Assembly: GCA_914767885.1 (NCBI GenBank)
Contig: CAJZBQ010000050.1
Span: 62,001-126,000 of the forward strand
Reading direction: 5' to 3'
Source: Blepharisma stoltei
Taxonomy: Eukaryota; Ciliophora; Heterotrichea; Heterotrichida; Blepharismidae
Length of the DNA stretch: 64,000 nt
The notes under the pieces are model-generated. The model did not search any database and was not told the DNA's origin. It was given only the letters and a program-made list of their open reading frames with translations. Shown here piece by piece: positions 31,801-41,398 of this stretch; position 1 is the stretch's first letter, and each line of letters starts with the position of its first letter. The position numbers and the translations under genes are program-made.

Positions 31801-34529
31801 ATAGTCCTGATAACCAAAAATTAAGCGAGAGGCAAAATCGGTCTAGCCCATCTGGTAAGGACAGGAAAACTTCGGAGGAGAGATAGAATAGGCAGGCATC
31901 CCCAAGGCCTACTCAAAAGTGGCGTGGGCACTATTTCACCATCATTGTGATGGGTCCTACCTGCTCCATAGGAGCTCCTCACAGTCCTTTTCCGTTGACG
32001 CTACCACATATCTCTTTTCTTTCACATGGAATGCCGATATTCATAGAAGTGAAAAGCATATCTTTAATTTCGTGAAGCTGATCACGGAGATTTAATAATG
32101 ATCGCTCTAAATCCTCCTTTGTAATCAAATATAAAATTTTGCTCTATATGGAATATATATATTTTTTATATAGAAAAATATTTTTAGATTATATTAATGT
32201 TTTAATAGGAAATCGCTAATAAATTTACGATTTTTGACCATAAAGAAATCTCGCTAAATTATAAATTTTTAAGAGAAAAGAATTTATCATATATCCTACC
32301 TGTCTACAAAGAGAGTAAGCATATTCTCATTTCACGCTCAAAGCCAAGATTGCAAAGACAAAGTAGCTTTCTCAGCCTTACAATAATTTCTGGTGCTAGC
32401 TGGTGTTCTAAATCAATGCTTTGATTTTCATATGCCCTCGCCATTATTTTTGCATTATTTCTCCCAATTCTTTCTTCATTAGCTTTATTGATGATATCTT
32501 GTATTCCAAACTGTGTATCAAACATAATATTTCTAAGCTCTCTTATCGTGTTCAAAGTCTCTACCTTATGCATTCTTACCATTTTTTCAAGCTTATAAGG
32601 TACCATATAGAATGTATTAAAAAGCATCAAATTTTTAAATTCAATAATCTGCTGGTTTTGTTTTACCAAAATATTTAAAGTATCAGGAAATGCTTGATGC
32701 AGGTTTTCTGAAATATATTGAACTCTTTCCCAGAAATCAAAGCCCAGCTTTTCTATTACCCCTATTCTATTTGTGTCATAATTTTTTTCGCTATAAGGTA
32801 TGAATTTTTCAGGGGGTAAAATTTCGCAGAATAAATCTTGTTTTTCTTTATTGTATGGGAGATCAGCTTCAAATTCCATTTTATGCTGGGCGTACATGAA
32901 ATTTTCTTCTACTTCGTTGATTAGACTGACTATTTGTGGAGGGTTTAATTGGAATGGATTTTTCATGATTTTTGTTGTTAAGACTATAGGAGCTAAATGA
33001 TCGTAATATCTATCTTTATATTCATCTATGCTGCCAAGGCCAATTTTTTTATATTGCATTGTTTCTTCTATTAGATGGGTAATTTCAGATTTTCATAGAT
33101 GGTTTCGTGGATCATGGTGAATATGTGCTGGATACCTACGGAATTCCATTGGAACTCTATAATAATTTAAAAGCGAACTATTAAACTTCGGCTTTAGACG
33201 ATTTATTACAGCTTCAACCATTCTTAGCGGCATAGAAACAGTCGGGGACGTCATTCCTGTGATAATATTCGTATACTTCATAATAATTTCAGCTAAATCT
33301 CTGAATTTTCCTGCAATTTTCAGTCTTTCTTCAAAATGCGCTTCAGTTTCATGCAAAAGGCGTAAATTGATCCTTGATACATTTTTTTCGCTTCCATTAG
33401 GCCATAATACAACATATCTATCAATATCATTATTATACCTCAAAATTTCGCATTCTTTCCACTCATAACTTCCATCAGGATAAAACCATTTGGAATATGC
33501 CTTTGCTTTCCCATACCTTTGTTTCACACTTTTTATAAACTCTTCACCAGGCCCGAGCTCAGACTCAGGGTCATACATTTCTAAAGGCAAAAATTTGGTA
33601 TTTTCTGTTCTCCCTATTTCTTCTATGGCTCCAGCAATAAATACATTTAAAGGCGCAGTTACCGTGAACCCTGGGTTTTCTTCATTTGGGTCTCTTTTTC
33701 TTGGTACATTAGAAAAGTCCTTTTTTTCAATTTTTTCGTCAAATTTTTTAGTCTCATTAAGCAAGTTTGTAGGGCTTAGCTGCTTAATTTTAGATGGACT
33801 CTGGGCAGTGCTTGGTCTTGACGAAATTAAGCCTCGTGTTTTGGATTTTCTTACAATATAATCTGGCTTCGGCGCTTTGCGAGGTTCTCTATTTCTAGCT
33901 GCTGTCCAATCTTGTATAGGTGCAATCCCTGATTTTCTGATAATTCCAGCTGTAGTAGGCCTTGATGATGAAAATAAGCTGGAATACCTTGAATCAGGCC
34001 TTGGGGGAGCTTCATCACTGAGCATTGCTAAGCTGCTTGAAGTCAATAAATGAGGTATCTGTGGCTTTGTGATATTTCTTAATTGAGTTGTTAAAATAAG
34101 CTCGCCTTGGGTTTCTTCATTTTGTTCATCTCTGATAGGACTGGTTTTCGCTGAATCTCTTGAAAATAGTCCTCTGTTTGTAGGCATAGGCCTGGCTGAG
34201 TCTCTGGAAAACGTAGGTCTATATGTCATTATATTAGGCATGCTTCTTTGTGAAACTAATGTTGTAGAGGATGATAAAAGGCCCGTTTGCATAAATTCAG
34301 ACAGAAGCATTTCACGAGAGGGGTTTTCTTGTAAAGTCCGAGAAAAGACTGCAAATTCTCCTGGGCGTGGAATAACAGGTCCTGATCCGCCTGATGTAAT
34401 TTTTTCTAAAGCTTCGTGCTTTTGTTGGACTTCTTGGAATTTCAGGTAGTTTGAGACTGCAGCTGAGTGTCTTTGGTATCTTGATGACTTGGGCCTGTTG
34501 GAGTGTTTCTTCTTGGGTGGTTCAGTCAT
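13823..34529 (-). CDS. Axonemal dynein heavy chain (DNAH3/7/12-like inner arm), 14 insertions
   Basis: Removing ten IESs and four retroposons (7,219 bp) leaves 13,488 nt, a 4,495-residue protein. N-terminus: about 480 residues, the first half Ser/Pro/Arg-rich, then a stem. Linker: [18 protein letters not shown] at 29.3 kb. AAA1 P-loop GPAGTGKT (about 26860) followed by [18 protein letters not shown]2 P-loop GNAMSGKS (about 22190); AAA3 GATGTGKS (about 20560); AAA4 GIGGSGRV (about 19245), where Arg replaces the Walker Lys as in many axonemal dyneins. The stalk coiled coil and microtubule-binding domain lie in the open 14435-18139 block. The C-terminus ([24 protein letters not shown]) is of the DNAH3/7/12 type. 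Role: ATP-driven motor of ciliary inner arms. Two TGA-coded Trp residues sit at conserved Trp positions (14432-14434 and the LDEW at 29.37 kb). Confidence 0.93.
18271..18475. mobile_element. IES: 205-bp inverted-repeat element in dynein stalk
   Basis: TA at 18269-18270 and 18474-18475. Its arms are inverted copies around CAATTTCTT.CT.ATTCGTGGG (18283-18305 and 18420-18443). Not related to the poly-C MITE. Excision joins KKRKL to [12 protein letters not shown] at the start of the stalk. Confidence 0.7.
18492..18563. other. IES, 72 bp
   Basis: TA at 18490-18491 and 18562-18563. Lies only 15 bp from the 205-bp IES, so a five-codon micro-exon remains between them. Of three adjacent TA choices this one keeps the frame. 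Confidence 0.7.
20243..20521. mobile_element. IES: diverged MITE, 279 bp, in dynein AAA3
   Basis: TA at 20241-20242 and 20520-20521. Starts ACTCCTCCTCTATGAGCGAG and shares the MITE interior (CTAATTCTGTTTTATTTTAA and TTAATATTTGCTTTCCAATT), but its right end is decayed. Excision joins [14 protein letters not shown] to [11 protein letters not shown]. Confidence 0.8.
20683..21054. mobile_element. IES: MITE copy, 372 bp
   Basis: TA at 20681-20682 and 21053-21054. Left terminus CTCCCCCCCCTCCGTGAGTG, right terminus CACTCACGGGGGGGGAG. Orientation opposite to the copies at 23065, 47650 and 59405. Excision joins HEMVLKAP to [16 protein letters not shown]. Confidence 0.9.
23065..23451. mobile_element. 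MITE copy, 387 bp, nested in the foldback IES
   Basis: TA at 23063-23064 and 23450-23451, with intact C-tract and G-tract termini and the CCGTGAGCGAAC motif at both ends. It lies in the outer left arm and has no partner in the right arm, so it inserted after the foldback formed. Confidence 0.9.
23487..25870. repeat. Subrepeat array of the foldback: 7 direct plus 6 inverted units
   Basis: The core TTCGTCAGGTTCCATCTTTA occurs near 23489, 23699, 23896, 24090, 24303, 24497 and 24691. Its reverse complement occurs near 24882, 25077, 25268, 25460, 25660 and 25841. Each unit also holds GGTTGGAGACCAGGTGTCAG and a variant of CATATGACATCGCA. The symmetry centre is about 24.79 kb. Confidence 0.9.
26623..26684. 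other. IES, 62 bp, with a 10-bp non-TA repeat
   Basis: TTCAGCAATT at 26613-26622 and 26675-26684. Removing one copy plus the A/T-run between gives [14 protein letters not shown], the invariant AAA1 sequence. No TA pair gives that sequence; the nearest would insert three Lys. Confidence 0.75.
27265..27335. other. IES, 71 bp, with an 8-bp repeat containing TA
   Basis: ATTTTTAA at 27257-27264 and 27328-27335. Excision joins NNCEDAIKN to [13 protein letters not shown] in frame. Confidence 0.8.
27627..28310 (+). mobile_element. SINE-like retroposon R3 (684 bp) in dynein
   Basis: TSD ATCATTAAATA at 27616-27626 and 28300-28310, containing TA. The head (AATAAATGGCG) is on the left, so R3 is in + orientation, antisense to the gene. 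Removal restores [10 protein letters not shown] to [14 protein letters not shown]. Carries a nested copy of the sequence also found in the CorA IES (27755-27960). Confidence 0.85.
28402..29078 (-). mobile_element. SINE-like retroposon R4 (677 bp) in dynein
   Basis: TSD TGCTAAAAGTTCTTC at 28387-28401 and 29064-29078, containing TA. Head on the right (minus: ATAATTAAAATATGGCGTCT), tail of (AAGTTT)-type repeats at 28402-28420. Removal restores LANEELLA to [13 protein letters not shown], the dynein linker. Confidence 0.9.
29548..29885 (-). mobile_element. SINE-like retroposon R5, short type (338 bp), in dynein
   Basis: TSD TGTATCTTTGTAA at 29535-29547 and 29873-29885, containing TA. Head (minus) AAATAAAATGGTG. 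Removal restores RLVPYKDT to [12 protein letters not shown]. Body clearly related to R6 (shared GGCAGGCATCCCC and TGATGGGTCCTA-like blocks). Confidence 0.9.
29978..30049. other. IES, 72 bp, with a 10-bp non-TA repeat
   Basis: TTTCAGAAAT at 29968-29977 and 30040-30049. Excision gives [13 protein letters not shown], matching the dynein linker pattern IE.IS..A.KE. A TA pair of equal span (72 bp) also keeps the frame but gives [12 protein letters not shown], a poorer match. Confidence 0.7.
30423..30507. other. IES, 85 bp
   Basis: TA at 30421-30422 and 30506-30507. Joins DSVKLEF to [13 protein letters not shown] in frame. Confidence 0.8.
31686..32026 (-). mobile_element. SINE-like retroposon R6, short type (341 bp), in dynein
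   Basis: TSD TTCTTTCACA at 31676-31685 and 32017-32026, with no TA. Tail AGTTAAGTTA at the left, head at the right. Precise loss of one TSD copy restores [14 protein letters not shown] pair (31689-31690, 32009-32010; 320 bp) also keeps the frame but leaves seven extra residues. Confidence 0.85.
32134..32317. other. IES, 184 bp
   Basis: TA at 32132-32133 and 32316-32317. Joins EREMRICL to [14 protein letters not shown] in frame. AT-rich; no repeat relative seen in the window. Confidence 0.75.
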
Positions 34530-34742
34530 ATTTTAAAGTTTATATAAGTTATAGCAATTATTTTGAATAAAAGCATTGGTTTAGTATGCAAAATAGACTA
34601 TTTTTAATAAATAAAACTGATATATATAGATATAATTTTGTATACAGTATTTTTGAATTTTAGTTGTATAGCAGAATAAAATCTGTTTCTATATAAGATA
34701 GAGGTTAAAATAGCTTCATTTATTTCCATTATTAATTATTTC

Positions 34743-35511
34743 ATGATCTTTCCTAAAACACATAAACCAAAAGCCAAAAGTTTTGGAATTATGCCAAAAG
34801 AATTTTACGATGATCAAGTTTCACAGCTGATTTCTCATGATAAATTCCCTACTGAAGAAGTTAATAAGCCCAGCAAGAGAAGGGTCAGTAGTTACATTGG
34901 CATCTATAACGTACAATTATGCCCAAATAAAGCAATTACAAAAAGCAAAAGCACTAAATCTCTCTTAATTATTAAAAAAAGGGCATTTTTCTCATTAAAT
35001 ATGATTTTATTAAAAAATAATTAATAAAATTGATTGTAGTAAGAATTTAAATAAAGAAATCATAATAAAGACAATTGAAAATCCGACTCAGACATTAGGA
35101 AGAGTTACAACAGCATCCACAAAAACAGGAACTATTGCCCCATCCACATTTAACACTTTTAGAATGCCAGAAGAAGCTAAATCAAAATCTAGTGAATTAA
35201 AGCTTAAAAGACTTAAAGATATAAAAAGCGCAATTTTAAGGACAAAAAGTGACCAGCTAGAAATCATCAGAGACATTGCTACATATGAAAACTATTTGTG
35301 TGATGAAATTGACTTCATTACCAAAATTTCAAGGATAAATCAACAATTGCAGCATCTACCTGAAGCCTATGAAAAACAGAAAAAAATAGATGAAAAATAT
35401 ACTGAAATTACAGATATTTTTAAAGAAAAACTAAAAAATTTTCTGGTTGATTTAGATCATGAAAAGTCTCATTTTTCAAAACCTTTTGTTAATGAAAAAT
35501 ATTGCCAATAA
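34743..35511 (+). CDS. Small coiled-coil protein, unrecognised, one IES
   Basis: Two open stretches (34743-34967 and about 35065-35511) join in frame if a TA-bounded segment of 97 bp (or 100 bp) is removed. The 223-residue product has a basic N-terminal half with KPKAKSF and KSKSTKSL, a Thr-rich link, then a long charged helical region (KLKRLKDIKSAILRTKSDQL onward) with heptad-like Leu/Ile spacing. No family recognised. Divergent from the dynein heavy chain gene, 213 bp apart. Confidence 0.5.
34968..35064. other. Predicted IES, 97 bp (or 100 bp)
   Basis: TA at 34966-34967 with either 35063-35064 or 35066-35067; both restore the frame between KSTKSL and IKTIENPTQ. Confidence 0.55.
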
Positions 35512-35645
35512 GATTAATTTATTATTGTTAATGCAAAAAGGATATATAGTTTTTTTATAGATAAGGAAATATATCTTTTTATTTTATTGTTCTTTTTTAT
35601 TTTTTAATAGTATATGCCATTCGTCCAATTGAGACAATTCGACAT

Positions 35646-37190
35646 ATGAAGCTGATTTTTGCTTGTCCTGCAAAAATCTCAGGAATTTATGGTGTTCTCA
35701 AAGTTTTCGGCAATGGATTATATAATAAATTTTCCATTACGTTTTTGCGTGACTCTGAGTTTTGTTTAGAGCTAAAGCTGACACATGACTTGATAGAGCT
35801 GGATAAAACTCTTTCATCAAAGCCTACAGTAGAAAAATTTAAAAAATTGATATTGCCTCATTTATTCCTTTTCTTTAATATGCATAAAAATGGTCGGTTA
35901 TGATTGACCACCTTTCCTGTGACGGGTGCCCTTATGGATATCAGACATGGTTTTGGTGTATAGCTGCCCAAGGATTGGGTTAGCCTTGAAGCGAGAGGTC
36001 CAGCACTATTTCCGCTAATTAGTCAGTTTTTTTGCATCTTTTTGCCAGAAGCACCGAGGCCCAGAAAGGGTGTCCGATAGAAGCAGGGCGACTTACCTGC
36101 TTAAGCTGCTTTGTGGTCTGTCTCGAATCTGCGAAAGCACCTAGAGTTTTTTTTCTCAGAGATAATCCGATGAAAATAGGGAAGACAGGCTAGACAAAGA
36201 AACCCAGGGCTAGTTACTCCAGTTGAAAGGGTCCCGAAAAAGGGACAGTCTGGCCTAAGCAACGAGGTTAGGTAATTTTGGCGCTTGGGTTGGAAATAGA
36301 GGTTCCTGTCAAAATCTGTTTTTTCCAGATTAGGATGAAAAATGCCTCTACAAGAAACCGCAGTTTCGACCTGGGCTCAAGTTATCTTGAGGGAGCCCAC
36401 CGCAGGCGTTCACCACAGAACGCACGGCGTTTCAAGAAGTCGGACTATAAATACCCAGCGTTAATCAATTTAATTCCTTTTCTCTCTATAATTTTTCATA
36501 TAATTTTCCTATAAAAAATTTTAATTATTTTTTCATTCAATAGGTATATATATAATTTTGCGTCGGCAAAATTACCAACTGCTATGAGACCAATTTCACT
36601 CTAAAGAATTTTTAGTATCAATAATAAGCATCAAAGGGAAAAAAGGCCCTCTGATGATCCGAATTGACCAAAGCGAGCCTGATAAAGTTGATCTTGCCTT
36701 TACCAACCCAAATTTTTCTTTACAAGTAGACCTCACCCAGATAACAAAAAAGAAAAATCTTTTCTTGACCCCTCACAAGCAGCTTTTTAAGAAGCTTACA
36801 TCTCATATTGTTTATAAAGAAGAAACAGGGATCTTTAAATGATACAAGAATGCTTCCTTATTTTTTACTGAAAAAGAAGAAAATTCGAAATTTTTAGACA
36901 TGGAATATGTCCATCAACACTTAGGTGTGGTTCCATATACGTTTGAAACAGAAATTACGACAAAAATAGACGAAATTGAATTTAAAATTATTATTTTGTC
37001 ATATAAAGACTATGAAAAAGCTGAAATTCATAGAGGGGAAGATGTTAAAGAAATTCTGTTTGATTCACAGGATTATAGGTTTATTAAGGATTTGCAAGGG
37101 TCGAGGTTATCAACAAATATTGTAACGATATCGAAAAGTATTGAGTTTAAGAAGACGATGAAAAAGCTTTTTAATGTATTTGAAACTTAA
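35646..37190 (+). CDS. Unrecognised protein, interrupted by an IES with retroposon R7
   Basis: Exon 1 from ATG 35646 to 35864 and exon 2 from about 36555 to TAA 37190 are in one frame after loss of a TA-bounded piece of about 690 bp, giving about 284 residues with two TGA-coded Trp. Exon 1 starts MKLIFACPAKISGIYGVL; exon 2 has alternating hydrophobic strands (KEFLVSIISIK, LMIRIDQ, FKIIILSY). A beta-rich fold resembling sliding-clamp (9-1-1) subunits crossed my mind, but no diagnostic motif supports it, so I leave the function open. Confidence 0.45.
35865..36554. other. Predicted IES of about 690 bp containing retroposon R7
   Basis: TA at 35863-35864 and, for example, 36553-36554. Other right-hand TAs in the AT-rich stretch 36541-36554 keep the frame too. 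Without R7 the IES would be about 81 bp. Confidence 0.5.
35875..36483 (+). mobile_element. SINE-like retroposon R7 (609 bp)
   Basis: TSD ATTCCTTTTCT at 35864-35874 and 36473-36483 (no TA). Head on the left (ATGCATAAAAATGGTCGG), 3' end ATAAATACCCAGCGTTAATC on the right, the same end as R1 and R8 in inverted orientation. Confidence 0.8.
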
Positions 37191-37385
37191 TTTTGCTAAT
37201 TTAATTGATTAGTTTTTAATTTTACTCGAATTTTAGATTTTTGCTAGATAAATAAAAGAAAAATAAAGATAGAATTTTTTAAGAGCCGATAAGCAATGAA
37301 CATATATAATAATCGTATAGATTTTAAAGAATTAATAGCAGATATCTCTTTTAAGATATACAGCTGGCAATTTTTGTTATAAAGT

Positions 37386-38247
37386 TTAGCTTAATGATTT
37401 ATCTTCAAGAAAATTCTTCATCAAAATCATTCTATCCACACATGCATAGTTAGTTAGCTGGGTATTTATAGTCCCTACTTTGTGGACTGCATGCCGCGGT
37501 TTCTACCCGCAGGGTGGCAGAGCGTACCCACAGCAAGCCCGGCCGAAACCCCCGGTTTCTCGGTAGAGGTGAGGTCAAGGGACAGTCAACTGTCTTAGCT
37601 GACCGCCTCCATTTCCAACTCGCTGTGTCGCCCAAGTTGACGCCAACACTGCCTTTTTCCATTCTTCAGATCGCCCCTTTTGATCGGGACCCTTTTAACT
37701 GGAGAGACTTGTGCCCTTGAGGTTCTAAGTCGAGCCTCGCCTTCCCTTTTTCAAGAAAAAACTGAACCCCTTACGGGATTCGGGGCGAAGCCACAAAGTA
37801 GCTTAGGCAGGTAATTCCTCTGCCTCTTTCGAACACCGAGTCTGGGCCTCGCGCTACTGGCAAAAAAGATGCGAAAAACTGCTTCCCGGGTCAGGCCACA
37901 AAATCAGCGGAAATTGTGCTGGGTCTCTCGCCTCGAGACTAGCCCTTCCCTTGAGTAGCTCTCCGCACCCAAAAACCACATCCGGTATATATAAGGTCAC
38001 CCGCCACGGGAGGACGGGTCGCTCGTCTCTGGCCATTTTATGTATATTCCACACATGCATAATACTTTTCTAGCAGCTGCTCCCTACATGTTGGATCATT
38101 AAATCCTCTTGTGTCTGTGCAAGTTTGTCATTTATTATACCTCTTTTTGCACTTAGATTCCTGTTGTGTGTAGTCATTTTCTGAGCATTCTATTTGCTTA
38201 TGAGGGGATCTTTTGGAACTCCAAGAATCAAAAAAATTCCATGACAT
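37386..38247 (-). CDS. Small CHCH (CX9C/CX10C) protein, split by retroposon R8
   Basis: After removal of R8 (613 bp) the gene is 249 nt, 82 residues, ATG at 38245-38247, stop at 37386-37388. Cysteines are arranged KC-x9-C (KCKKRYNKWQTC, Trp from TGA) and TC-x10-C (TCREQLLEKYYAC), the paired helix-turn-helix pattern of the twin CX9C/CHCH class. Known members are imported into the mitochondrial intermembrane space through MIA40 and include TRIAP1/Mdm35 and assembly factors. Which member this is cannot be told from 82 residues. The extra N-terminal Cys (ECSE) is unusual. R8 interrupts the reading frame 17 residues before the stop. Confidence 0.65.
37449..38061 (-). mobile_element. SINE-like retroposon R8 (613 bp)
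   Basis: TSD TCCACACATGCATA at 37435-37448 and 38048-38061, containing TA. Head (minus) ATACATAAAATGGCC, tail GTTAGTTAG at 37449-37457. Its tail-proximal half resembles R1. Removal restores EKYYACVD to RMILMKNF. Confidence 0.85.
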
Positions 38248-38312
38248 TCTGATACAAAATAAATATAAATGAAACTTGTATAGGGAGATTTAGATTTTTG
38301 AACTTTCTAATC

Positions 38313-38756
38313 TTAAATTCTTAAATTCTTAATTATCTATAACATTTTACGCCCACTACGGGGTAGCCTCCTCCAGAGCTGCCACCATATTTATCCACGT
38401 GTCGGGCCTATGGACCTCTGGGCCGATCCACTTTGATCACCAAGGCACGGGTAAAATACAGCGTTCAGGCTTCAACGGGCTTCACTGCCGCCACGGCTTT
38501 ATTCGACTCAGCTCCTGCGCGTGTTCCGCCTAAGGGTCCACCTCCTCGGGTGTGCTGAGGGGTAAAGACCTGAACCTCTTGATCGCACTGAGGAGAGCAG
38601 CTCCTTTGGTTATCTCCAAAGTTAAACCACTGTTGCTGTGCAGAAGTTCTCAAGGTAAAACCCAACCCCTTGAATAAAATTGCTTGAGGCAGAGAAAATT
38701 AGCAGAGCTAATTTCACTCAAAGTGAAAGCCATTTTATTTATTGAGCTTTCTAATC
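38313..38756 (-). mobile_element. SINE-like retroposon R10 (444 bp), intergenic
   Basis: TSD CTTTCTAATC at 38303-38312 and 38747-38756. Tail of TTAAATTC repeats at the left, head (minus) AATAAATAAAATGGC at the right. The segment 38351-38440 resembles the corresponding part of R2 (CCACTACGGGG, ACCTCTGGGCC), so the body is a mosaic. The remaining bases 38757-39061 are AT-rich with nothing recognisable. Confidence 0.75.
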
Positions 38757-39061
38757 AGAAGGTTAATTTTGTTAAAATGGAATTGTGTCTAGTATAAATC
38801 ATGAGTTGATTGTAAGGAGTTTTGCATGATAAAATAGATAGATTTTTGATAATTAGTTTTAAAGTATAATTTATTATATAAATCGCTTTAATTTGGCCTA
38901 ATAAAAATAGAATTATCTAATCTCTTGGTTTTAAATGCAAAAAATTATGATACTCATGTTTCTTCTAAAAATAAATTAAATCCACAATTAATCTTACAAT
39001 AAGCATATATATTTATAACAAAAGAAATAATTTTCACAAATTAATATTAATTACATAGACG

Positions 39062-40503
39062 ATGAAAAAGTTCAAGGCGCTAGTCAGAAAGAGAAAGCTG
39101 AAAAAGCGAAAAATTCCCGAGTCAGATATGCTCCCGAAAGAGCTTGATAACATAAAATTTTTCCCTGACGAGGAGCCTATTGGTGACGATAATTTATATG
39201 ATTTTTTAGATCCGGCAGCATTTAAATTATGCAAAAGAGGAGCAAGTGTGGAGCTTGAATCCGGAGTTTCTAAGTCATCGCTTGTAAGCATCACAAAACC
39301 ATTTGAAAATCTAAAAATTACTCAGAACATCGATCGCGCTCAGCTGAGCATTGTTAACCCACATCTTAAGAGATTTTCTATTTCTGGATATAAAAAAGAA
39401 GATAAAGTCATTATAGACGCAGAAATTAAGATTATTTTGCCGACAGCCACATCTAAGATAGAGCCAGTAAAAAATTCTGAAATTATTAAGGACCCACTAT
39501 TATTTTCGTTAGATAAAGCAATAAATTCTCCAAAAGAAGAAACAAAATCGCTTCCAAACGTACCTATAAAATCTGTCCCTGCCAAGGAAAATGCTATTAA
39601 TACAGCGAATAATACAGGTGAAGTAAAAATTCAAAAGGAAATAGAGCCTATAAAGAAGCCATCTAATGAAATTGAGGAAAATAAAGACAATTCTTCAGAT
39701 GCATTCGATGCAATGTTTACTGTAGGGAATAGCAGATTATTACCTTGCTCTGCAGAAGTTAGAGCGAAGACTCCCGCTTTTGATTTGCTGCTAGAAATGG
39801 AGGCAGGGTCTGATTGAAAATTGAAGCTAAATAAGCCATTTGCCAAAATTTACTTAAAAAAAGGGACAGATCGATATCCATCAGTCCCTGTTGTAAAAGC
39901 ATTTTTAGATATGGAATTAAATGTACTGCCTGAAAATCTATACATAAATTCAATGATTTTATTACTTTTTTTATGGTAGTGCAAGCCGATTTCTTCAAAA
40001 TATCTCTATATTTATTTTTAAAAAAAAAATATTTTACTTAAATAAGAATAATTTTCGTTTTATATGACATTGAGACTAGAAAAAAATGGGATAAGTCTTC
40101 TGTTAGTGAATTTATTGAAATTACGAAGACTGAAGACGTGGTACACTATTATATGCTAAATAAAGCGCCTTGGCCTTTTACTGATAGAGATTTTGTGGAA
40201 AAAAGATATATGAGAAAAAGGGATAATGGGGATATAGAAATTTATTTTGAAGACTGTGCACATGCAGATTATCCAGAAAGGGGGAAAAAAGTAACGAGAG
40301 GGAAAACTATACTTGGTGGACAAATTATGAGAAGAAAAATATCGAAAACTAGTGGCCAACCTACACTTTTAGTAACTTTTATATGCCAAGCTGATATGAA
40401 TGGGAAAATACCTGCTAAGGCCTTAAAAGAAACACTGCCAGCATCAATGCTTAAGTGGTATAAAGCAGTACAAAAAGAACTAAATTCATTTGTCTGTAAA
40501 TAA
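39062..40503 (+). CDS. START-domain lipid-transfer protein
   Basis: 443 residues after removal of one 110-bp IES. Residues 1-250 are charged and low-complexity with no domain. A START domain fills the C-terminus (about 250-440): FVLYDIETRKKWDK, then VVHYYMLNKAPWPFTDRDFV, YFEDCAHADYPERGKKVTRG, and a terminal amphipathic helix (LPASMLKWYKAVQKELNSF). This is the pattern of the phosphatidylcholine-transfer/STARD group. Role: binding and transfer of a lipid in a hydrophobic tunnel; the ligand cannot be predicted. Confidence 0.85.
39941..40050. other. IES, 110 bp, in START-domain gene
   Basis: TA at 39939-39940 and 40049-40050. Joins ELNVLPENL to IFVLYDIETRKKW, the conserved START entry. Confidence 0.85.
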
Positions 40504-40705
40504 TGCGAGTGAACTATTTAGAAAATATAAAATAACACAAAATATCTCTAAATTATTTCATGTAATTTATTATTCATATCCTTTAACTCAATTATAAAAT
40601 AAATCTAAAACTTATTTATAATGCAATCTTTTTATATCCTTTTTCTTTTCTTTAAAATACCTTATAGAAAAGTATTTTTGAAAAATAATTATATTGTCGA
40701 AGAAT

Positions 40706-41020
40706 ATGGTGCAGTGGGAAGAACCTTTATTTGGCTGTTTTCGAGACTGTTGTAGCTGCATAATAATATCTCTCTGTCCCATGGCGTATTGTGTTTATCA
40801 AGGAATAAGCGTTAAAAAGGCTACTGGAGAATCTTGCTTATGTGCATGCTGCTACTCTGCTGTTTTATGCTGTATTGGCGCTGCAATTAATAGAGGGAAG
40901 ATAAGGGATAGGTATCTTATAAACGGAAGCTGTTTTAGTGATTGTTTATTACACTGTCTCTGCGGCCCATGTGCAGCTTGCCAAGAATATAGAGAAGTAA
41001 ATGTCCGTGAATCGCGGTAG
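40706..41020 (+). CDS. PLAC8-family Cys-rich protein
   Basis: 104 residues from the first ATG of the frame (40706; an upstream TTG is not needed). The PLAC8 arrangement is visible: LFGCFRDCCSCIIISLCPMA near the start, a middle ESCLCACCYSAVLCCIGAAI, then IRDRYLINGSCFSDCLLHCL with a final CxxC (GPCAACQEYREV). In the family these small proteins are membrane-associated, and different members affect cell size, metal transport or calcium influx. No function is inferred here. Uninterrupted. Confidence 0.85.
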   Translation: MVQWEEPLFGCFRDCCSCIIISLCPMAYCVYQGISVKKATGESCLCACCYSAVLCCIGAAINRGKIRDRYLINGSCFSDCLLHCLCGPCAACQEYREVNVRESR

Positions 41021-41398
41021 GCAATATAAAAATTCAAAGGTAAAATGTTTAAATTAACAAAAAACATTTTAATCAATTCTCGATTTATTAGAAATCAAGG
41101 AATAAAAGATTATTTATAAGGTAGTTTTGGATCATTTTATTACCAAAATAGCTGATTAAGAAGATATCTTTAATAATTAAATCAGTTACGAATTAATCAA
41201 GCATGACTATAATTTTATAATAGCTGGATTCTTTATTGCATGTTTTATTTGTCACTATAAAGTTTTCATTGAGTAGTTTTCATATAGTGATAAGAAAAGT
41301 CTTAAATATATATACACATTTGAAGTTTAAAAATAAGGAATTCAGATATGACTTTAACAAAATAACTTGTTTATGAATTCGATAATCTTTCATAATAA
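41021..41398. other. Intergenic spacer, nothing recognised
   Basis: 378 bp of AT-rich sequence between two same-strand genes. No repeat family member and no ORF with protein-like composition seen. Confidence 0.6.

Noticed and set aside
35646-37190. HUS1/9-1-1 clamp subunit
   Set aside because: Only a general beta-strand pattern; no diagnostic motif, so no family is assigned.
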